The notes beneath the pieces are model-generated. The model worked only from the letters and a program-made list of their open reading frames with translations, was not told where the DNA came from and did not search any database. A program made the translations under genes and the position numbers. A DNA stretch of 25,603 bases, taken from assembly GCA_041485905.1 (NCBI GenBank), contig JBGPKK010000054.1, forward strand, positions 1 to 25,603, in the 5' to 3' direction. Below, piece by piece: positions 20,989 to 25,603 of the stretch (its first letter is position 1; each line of letters opens with the position of its first letter). This stretch comes from JAHFUI01 sp041485905. Its GTDB lineage: Bacteria > Acidobacteriota > Vicinamibacteria > Vicinamibacterales > CAVVIG01.

Positions 20989-21639
20989 ATGGACATCCGC
21001 GAACGCATCGTCAAGCGCATCGCCCGCGAACTGAAGGACGGCGACTACGTCAACCTCGGCATCGGCATGCCGACGATGGTCGCCAACTTCGTCCCGGCGG
21101 GCGTCGACATCACGCTGCACTCGGAGAACGGCATGCTGGGTGTCGGGCCGTATCCGCGCGAGGAGGACGTCGACCCGCTGCTGATCAACGCCGGAAAAGA
21201 GACGGTGACCGAAATGCGGGGCTGCAGCTATTTCAGCAGCGTCGATTCGTTCGCGATGGTCCGCGGCGGACACATCGATCTGACGGTCCTCGGCGCGCTG
21301 CAGGTCGACCAGGAGGGCAACCTCGCGAACTGGATGATCCCGGGCAAGATGGTCAAAGGCATGGGCGGCGCGATGGATCTCGTCGCCGGCGCGAAGAAGG
21401 TCGTCATCGCGATGGAGCACACGACGCGCGATGGCAGCCACAAGATTCTCACCAGGTGCACACTGCCGTTCACGGGCCTGAAAGTCGTGAACATGATCGT
21501 GACCGAGATGGCCGTGATCGACGTCACCCCCGCCGGCCTCGTGGTGCGTGAGATCGGCCGGGATACGACCCTCGAGAAGGTCAAGGCTGCGACGGGCGCG
21601 CCGTTGATCGTCTCCGGGCCGCTCGCCACATTCGGATGA
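20989..21639 (+). CDS. 3-oxoacid CoA-transferase subunit B (ScoB/AtoD family)
   Basis: This 216-residue family I CoA-transferase beta subunit moves CoA between acids such as succinate and acetoacetate. The catalytic Glu is E46 in 'HSENGMLGVG', preceded by 'YVNLGIGMPTMVANFVP'. 'GGHIDLTVLGALQVD...GNLANWMIPGKMVKGMGGAMDLV' and 'EHTTRDGSHKIL' are family hallmarks. Length and ends are normal. The alpha subunit is usually the neighbouring upstream gene, but here the neighbour is a small secreted protein and a hairpin. The ATG at 20989 has no evident Shine-Dalgarno. It may pair with an alpha subunit elsewhere. Confidence 0.92.
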   Translation: MDIRERIVKRIARELKDGDYVNLGIGMPTMVANFVPAGVDITLHSENGMLGVGPYPREEDVDPLLINAGKETVTEMRGCSYFSSVDSFAMVRGGHIDLTVLGALQVDQEGNLANWMIPGKMVKGMGGAMDLVAGAKKVVIAMEHTTRDGSHKILTRCTLPFTGLKVVNMIVTEMAVIDVTPAGLVVREIGRDTTLEKVKAATGAPLIVSGPLATFG

Positions 21640-21708
21640 GGCTGGGGGCTGGAGGCTCGGAAGGCCTCAGTGTTCTTCCCAGACCCAAGTCCCAAGCCTC
21701 TAGTCCCT
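21637..21708 (+). repeat. Short-word spacer, GAGGCTGGGGGCT type
   Basis: The gap begins inside the CoA-transferase stop codon with GAGGCTGGGGGCTGGAGGCT (21638-21657). It ends in related inverted words (CCCAAGTCCCAAGCCTCTAG) and touches the ATG of the next gene at 21709. The 20-bp unit recurs inverted at 22219-22238 with one mismatch. Confidence 0.75.
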
Positions 21709-22251
21709 ATGCGAACGCTTCTTCTTTTCCTGCTGGTCTATCTGACAATGGCGATCGAAGCGCGCAGAGCGGCGTCGAACGAGCGCGCGCAGCGCGGCCG
21801 CGGCGGTGTCGAGCCGCCGGCCGATGTCTACCAGGTGATGCGCGTGGCGTATCCGGCTGCGTTCCTGTTGATGATCGTCGACGGCGCTCTCGGCGGAAGA
21901 TCTGAGCCATCGACGATCGCGGCCGGGTTCGCGCTGTTCGCGGCGGCCAAGGCGCTTAAATGGTGGGCGATTGGGACGCTCGGTCCTGCCTGGACCTTCC
22001 GCATCATCGTCGTGCCGGGTGCACCGCTGGTCTTCAAGGGTCCGTATCGGTTCGTTCGCCATCCTAACTACCTCGCCGTTGTCGGGGAGCTTCTGGCGGT
22101 CGCGATCGTGACCGGCTCACGCATCGGCGGTCCGATTGCCGTGATCGGATTCGGTCTGCTGATGCTGAGGCGCGTCGCCGTTGAAGACCGGGCCCTTGCC
22201 TCCAGCTCCCCAGCCTCCAGCCTCAAGCCCCCAGCCTCCGATGGAGCATAA
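21709..22251 (+). CDS. Isoprenylcysteine carboxyl methyltransferase (ICMT) family protein
   Basis: This 180-residue membrane protein has several hydrophobic helices and the SAM-binding signature 'GPYRFVRHPNYLAVVGEL' (111-128), then 'RVAVEDRAL'. It is the short ICMT type often next to polyketide synthases or oxidoreductases in bacteria. ATG 21709 is chosen over an upstream frame because the earlier part lies in the word repeat. Residues 164-180 ('ASSSPASSLKPPASDGA') are encoded by the repeat at 22197-22240. The natural protein probably ended near 'EDRAL', and the repeat has been read into it. It is a second member of the same broad family as the gene at 14065-14781. Confidence 0.82.
   Translation: MRTLLLFLLVYLTMAIEARRAASNERAQRGRGGVEPPADVYQVMRVAYPAAFLLMIVDGALGGRSEPSTIAAGFALFAAAKALKWWAIGTLGPAWTFRIIVVPGAPLVFKGPYRFVRHPNYLAVVGELLAVAIVTGSRIGGPIAVIGFGLLMLRRVAVEDRALASSSPASSLKPPASDGA
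22197..22240 (-). repeat. Short-word repeat inside the ICMT 3' end, GAGGCTGGGGGCT type
   Basis: The reverse complement of 22219-22238 matches 21638-21657 at 19 of 20 positions. Further CCTCCAGC words precede it. The repeat lies in the last coding codons of the ICMT gene, ahead of the TAA at 22249-22251. Confidence 0.75.
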
Positions 22252-22301
22252 GTCCTAGCTGAAGTTGACTTTATTAGGCGAACCCGCCGAAAACCGTCAG
22301 A

Positions 22302-22307
22302 TATAAT
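22302..22307 (+). promoter_or_regulatory. -10 box of the TPR/peptidase gene
   Basis: A perfect TATAAT lies 10 nt before ATG 22318 with no Shine-Dalgarno between them. TTGACT occurs at 22265-22270, but 31 nt upstream, too far to be its -35. A leaderless or near-leaderless transcript is likely. Confidence 0.55.
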
Positions 22308-22317
22308 ACGGACTGTC

Positions 22318-24864
22318 ATGACGTATCGCCTTTCGGAAATGGACCGTCCGCCCGTCGAATCGCCATCGCGACGCGTGTGCGCAGCGGCGCTCGCGGCTTC
22401 GGTCGGACTTGTCGTCGCTGCGCTGATTGGCCTGGGGCCGGTTGTCGCGGCGCAGGCGCGGCGGAGCCAGCCGCCGCTCCAGCAGGCGACTCGCGCCATG
22501 CTCGACGGCCGCTACGACGAAGTCGAGCAACTGACCGCCCAGCTCGATCAGCGTGATCCCGACGTCGTGGCAATCAAGGCGCGCGCCGCGATCGCGCGCG
22601 GGCGCTACGTGGACGCGGAAGCGGCGCTGAGGCCGGCGGCGATGCGTGCGCCGACGAGCGTCGCGGCGCTCGAGCTCGGACTCCTCGCGCAGATGCGCGC
22701 ACTGCCGGATGCAACCGCGATTCTGCGTCGAGTTGCGGCGGATTCACGGGATGTCCTGGTCGCCGCGCGCGCGCTGCGCGCGCTCGGCATCTTTCAGGAG
22801 GCCAATGACGCGTACCGTGACGCTGTTGCGAGGGCGCCGAAGGATCCTGAGGTGGTCACGGCGTGGGGCGAGCTCTACCTGGATGTCCACCAGGACTCGG
22901 ACGCGCTCGAACTATTCCAGATGGCGCTCGAGAGCGATCCGAAATGGACGCCCGCGCTTCTCGGCGGCGCGCGGGCGCTGGCCGATTCCGATCCGCCGCA
23001 GGCGATCGCGATTGCCAAGAAGGCTCTCGAGATCAACCCGTCGTACGTCGACGCGTACGTGTTTGTCGCAAGCCAGGCGATGGATCAGGACCACAAGGAC
23101 GAGGCCCGTCAGTTGCTGCAGAAGGCGCTCGCGATCAATCCGTCGAGCCCGGACGCGCACGCGGGCCTGGCGGCGATCGCGTTTGTGGAGGACAAGACCG
23201 CCGAGTTCGAGGCGGAGATCGGCAAGGCGCTCGCCGTGGCGCCCACGTTCGGCGAGGCGTACCTCGTCGCCGGCGAGCTGACCGCGCACAATTACCGGTT
23301 CGATGAAGCGGTCACCTTGACCCGCAAGGCCCTCGATCTCCAGCCGCAGAGCCCTCAGGCGCTGACCGATCTCGGCACGCAGTTGTTGCGCACGGGCGAC
23401 GAAGCCGGCGCACGGACCGCGCTCGAAGCCTCGTTCAAGCTGTTTCCCTACGACGTGCCGACCAAGAACCTGCTCGACATGCTCGACAAGCTCGATAAGT
23501 TCGTAACGGTGCACGACGGCGATCTGGTCCTCCGCTTCAACAAAGACGAGGCGGCCGTCCTCCAGGAGTACGCGATCCCCCTCGCCCACCAGGCGCTGGC
23601 GACCTTCGCAAAGAAGTACGAGTTCGCGCCGCAGGGGACGACCCTGATCGAGATTTTCCCGAAGCACGACGATTTCGCCGTCCGGACCGTCGGCTTGCCC
23701 GGCATGGTCGGCGCTCTGGGCGCGTGCTTTGGCCGGGTCGTGACGCTGGACTCGCCCAAGGCGAGGCCGCCGGGCAGCTTCCAGTGGGAAGCGACCCTCT
23801 GGCACGAGCTGGCGCATGTGATCACGATTCAGGCGTCGAACCAGCGCGTGCCGCGCTGGCTCACCGAAGGCATCTCGGAGTACGAGCAGAAGCTCGCGCG
23901 GCCCGAGTGGGCGCGGCAGATGGACCTGGAGTTCGCCGCGTTGATGAATGACGAGAAGGTGATCAAGCTGCGCGATCTGAACGCGGCGTTCACCGACCCG
24001 AGAAAAATCGGCATCGCGTACTTCCAGGGCTCCGTGGTCGTCGACTTCCTGGCCGCCACCTACGGGCAGGCCGGGCTGAACAAGCTGCTGCGCGCGTACG
24101 GGCAGGGGCTCGACACGAACGCGGCACTCAAGTCGGCGCTCAACACGGATTTCGACCAGATGCAGTCCGGCTTCGACCAGGCGCTCGAGCGCCGGTTCGG
24201 CAGCGTTCGCCGCGCCCTGGCCGGCGCCGGCGAGGAAGCGCTCGCCAGCAAATCGTTGGACGAGCTGAACGCGCAGGCGGCGACCGAGCCGGGCAGTTAC
24301 TGGCTGCAGATGGCGCTCGGCCGCGCGCGGCGCAAAGCCGGTGACGCCGACGCTGCCGTGCGCGCGTTCGAGGACGCGGCGCGCCTCGTGCCGATCTCGC
24401 CAGGACCTCACAATCAGCTGGCGCAGATGGCTACGGAGAAAAAAGATCGCGACCGGGCGATCGCCGAGCTCCAGGCGCTGATCGCAGTTGATTTCGATAA
24501 CGTCGACGCCGCGCGGGCGCTCGCGTCCCAGATGCGGCAGGCCGGCGTGACCGACCCGGCCCGCGTGCGCCAGGTCAACGAGCGGATCGTGGCGATCGAT
24601 CCGTACGACGGCGAGGCGCACACGATCCTCGGTCGTCTGGCGATGGATCGCAGTGAGGCCGAAACGGCGACGCGCGAATTCAAGGTCGCGCTCGCGCTCA
24701 ACCCGGTCGATCGCGCCGTGGCGCACACCGATCTCGCCCAGAGCTACTTCAAGTCCGGGAAGGCCGGGGACGCGAAGAAGCAGACGCTGGCCGCTCTCGA
24801 GATTGCGCCGACCTACGCGCCGGCGCAGGAGCTGTTGCTCAAGCTGGTGGAGGCGCGCCCGTGA
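22318..24864 (+). CDS. TPR protein with gluzincin (peptidase MA-like) domain
   Basis: This 848-residue membrane-anchored or exported protein has a hydrophobic segment at about 20-45. An N-terminal array of TPR repeats (about 55-395) and a C-terminal array (about 650-845) enclose a metallopeptidase domain. The zinc site is HELAH at 496-500 with third ligand E517 in 'WLTEGISEYEQ', the gluzincin arrangement of the peptidase MA family. 'IFPKHDDFAVRTVGLPGMVGALGACFGRVVTLDSP' ahead of it also fits. The TPRs probably hold protein partners or substrates. The TATAAT 10 nt upstream supports ATG 22318. Its stop overlaps the DUF4159 start (GTGA), so the two are coupled. Confidence 0.88.
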   Translation: MTYRLSEMDRPPVESPSRRVCAAALAASVGLVVAALIGLGPVVAAQARRSQPPLQQATRAMLDGRYDEVEQLTAQLDQRDPDVVAIKARAAIARGRYVDAEAALRPAAMRAPTSVAALELGLLAQMRALPDATAILRRVAADSRDVLVAARALRALGIFQEANDAYRDAVARAPKDPEVVTAWGELYLDVHQDSDALELFQMALESDPKWTPALLGGARALADSDPPQAIAIAKKALEINPSYVDAYVFVASQAMDQDHKDEARQLLQKALAINPSSPDAHAGLAAIAFVEDKTAEFEAEIGKALAVAPTFGEAYLVAGELTAHNYRFDEAVTLTRKALDLQPQSPQALTDLGTQLLRTGDEAGARTALEASFKLFPYDVPTKNLLDMLDKLDKFVTVHDGDLVLRFNKDEAAVLQEYAIPLAHQALATFAKKYEFAPQGTTLIEIFPKHDDFAVRTVGLPGMVGALGACFGRVVTLDSPKARPPGSFQWEATLWHELAHVITIQASNQRVPRWLTEGISEYEQKLARPEWARQMDLEFAALMNDEKVIKLRDLNAAFTDPRKIGIAYFQGSVVVDFLAATYGQAGLNKLLRAYGQGLDTNAALKSALNTDFDQMQSGFDQALERRFGSVRRALAGAGEEALASKSLDELNAQAATEPGSYWLQMALGRARRKAGDADAAVRAFEDAARLVPISPGPHNQLAQMATEKKDRDRAIAELQALIAVDFDNVDAARALASQMRQAGVTDPARVRQVNERIVAIDPYDGEAHTILGRLAMDRSEAETATREFKVALALNPVDRAVAHTDLAQSYFKSGKAGDAKKQTLAALEIAPTYAPAQELLLKLVEARP

Positions 24865-25603
24865 TCTCGCGCGGCGTGCCTGCGGGCCGCCTCGTCATGA
24901 CTCTCGCGGCGGTCGCTCTGTTCGCGCTCGTGCCGGCACTGCAGCCGCGCGTCGGCGCGCAGCTGCCCAGTCGGCCGGACGACCGGTCTGCCGGCCTCCA
25001 GTGGCGGTTCGTCCGGATCAAATATCACTTCATCACCGAAGGCACGCAGATCCAGCAGGACTTCGCCGGCGACCCCTGGTTCATCGACGCGCCCGCGGCC
25101 GAGCAGAACCTCTCGCGGCGCGTGAAGACGGCGACGGCCATTCAGGTCGAGGACCCGATCGTTGTCGCGCTCGACGATCCGCGGCTCTTTCAATATCCCT
25201 GGATTTACTTCGTCGAGCCGGGCACGATGCGGATGCTCGACAGCGACGTTCCCATCCTGCGCGAGTTCCTGCTGCGGGGCGGCACCGCCATGTTCGACGA
25301 TTTCCACGGGCCCATTGAATGGGAGAACTTCGCGCGGGAAATGCAGCGCGTCTTCCCCAATCGCGAGATCGTCGAGGTGCCGAAGGATCATCCGGTCTTC
25401 AGCTGCTTTTACAAGATCGATGGATACCCGCAGGTGGCCGGCATCGGCTCATTCACGCAGGGACGCACGTGGGAGAAGGGCGGCTTCGTCCCGCACCTCC
25501 GTACGATTCTCGACGACAGCGGCCGGCCGATGATGTTCATCAACTGGAACACCGACATGGGCGACGGCTGGGAATGGTCCAATGTCGTGGAATTCCCCGG
25601 TTA
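24861..25603 (+). CDS. DUF4159 domain protein, 3' end outside window
   Basis: The open frame runs from GTG 24861 to the window end without a stop (247 codons). A signal peptide occupies about residues 1-35 ('VMTLAAVALFALVPALQPRVGAQ'). The rest follows DUF4159: 'FQYPWIYFVEPGTMRMLDSDVPILREFLLRGGTAMFDDFHGPIEWENFAREMQRVFP', 'DHPVFSCFYKIDGYPQV' and 'MMFINWNTDMGDGWEWSNV'. This Rossmann-like, glutamine-amidotransferase-like fold often accompanies MoxR ATPase and VWA operons; its activity is unknown. The GTG overlaps the preceding stop by 4 nt. Confidence 0.88.
   Translation, partial: MISRGVPAGRLVMTLAAVALFALVPALQPRVGAQLPSRPDDRSAGLQWRFVRIKYHFITEGTQIQQDFAGDPWFIDAPAAEQNLSRRVKTATAIQVEDPIVVALDDPRLFQYPWIYFVEPGTMRMLDSDVPILREFLLRGGTAMFDDFHGPIEWENFAREMQRVFPNREIVEVPKDHPVFSCFYKIDGYPQVAGIGSFTQGRTWEKGGFVPHLRTILDDSGRPMMFINWNTDMGDGWEWSNVVEFPG

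Noticed and set aside
14779..22240. Inverted repeats flanking genes as insertion-sequence ends
   Set aside because: No transposase gene is present, no target-site duplication is evident, and the flanked genes have ordinary chromosomal functions.
22265..22307. TTGACT (22265) with TATAAT (22302) as one promoter
   Set aside because: The gap is 31 nt, far from the 17 nt optimum. Only the -10 was kept.
22912..24726. 604-codon open frame on the minus strand
   Set aside because: It mirrors the TPR/peptidase gene, which has a zinc site and TPR pattern. The composition is Arg/Leu/Gly rich without any motif.

Overview
The window is a GC-rich, densely packed bacterial chromosome segment with 22 complete protein genes, one gene cut by the right edge, and two gene remnants. 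I see no tRNA, rRNA, CRISPR array, insertion sequence or phage gene. The best taxonomic guess is Acidobacteriota, probably a Vicinamibacteria-like (subgroup 6) lineage. This is an inference from gene content: a secreted 'acidobacterial VWFA' protein, the remnant of a Ser/Thr kinase with the 'RLGPYEI' opening and WD40-like tail, a CarD regulator, a TPR/peptidase-MA protein next to a DUF4159 protein, and YVTN propellers.

Layout. 0-3.7 kb: carD behind a near-consensus promoter and closed by an intrinsic terminator, then a PlsC-type acyltransferase and the VWFA protein. 3.77-4.12 kb: collapsed Ser/Thr kinase pseudogene. 4.1-6.45 kb: a secreted protein divergent from rex (NADH/NAD redox repressor), which overlaps moaC (molybdenum cofactor). 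6.46-10.1 kb, minus strand: LytS-like histidine kinase, LytTR response regulator, signal peptidase I and cation diffusion facilitator, all in one direction. 10.15-12.2 kb, plus: a lone NuoI, a metallophosphoesterase, and a PmtA-like methyltransferase. 12.2-14.1 kb: M24-peptidase remnant, MurG-like glycosyltransferase, zinc-ribbon protein. 14.07-17.4 kb: membrane methyltransferase divergent from a ketosynthase and a geranylgeranyl-reductase-like flavoprotein, possibly a small lipid or polyketide pathway. 17.5-22.25 kb: YVTN lipoprotein, ACT-domain protein, secreted CotH-like protein, small secreted protein, orphan CoA-transferase B subunit, ICMT-type methyltransferase. 22.3 kb to the end: a large TPR/metallopeptidase gene overlapping a DUF4159 gene.

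The most striking feature lies between the genes. At least nine spacers are built of short words of about 7-9 bp repeated in direct and inverted orientation. Each spacer has its own word, but the architecture is the same: it often begins at a stop codon, ends at the next start codon, and can fold as a hairpin. The two spacers flanking the ketosynthase share one word, and the two flanking the ICMT gene share another in inverted orientation. Several genes also have a -10-like hexamer 6-11 nt before the start codon and no Shine-Dalgarno sequence, which suggests frequent leaderless transcripts.

All calls come from reading the sequence and from memory of protein families; no database search was run.
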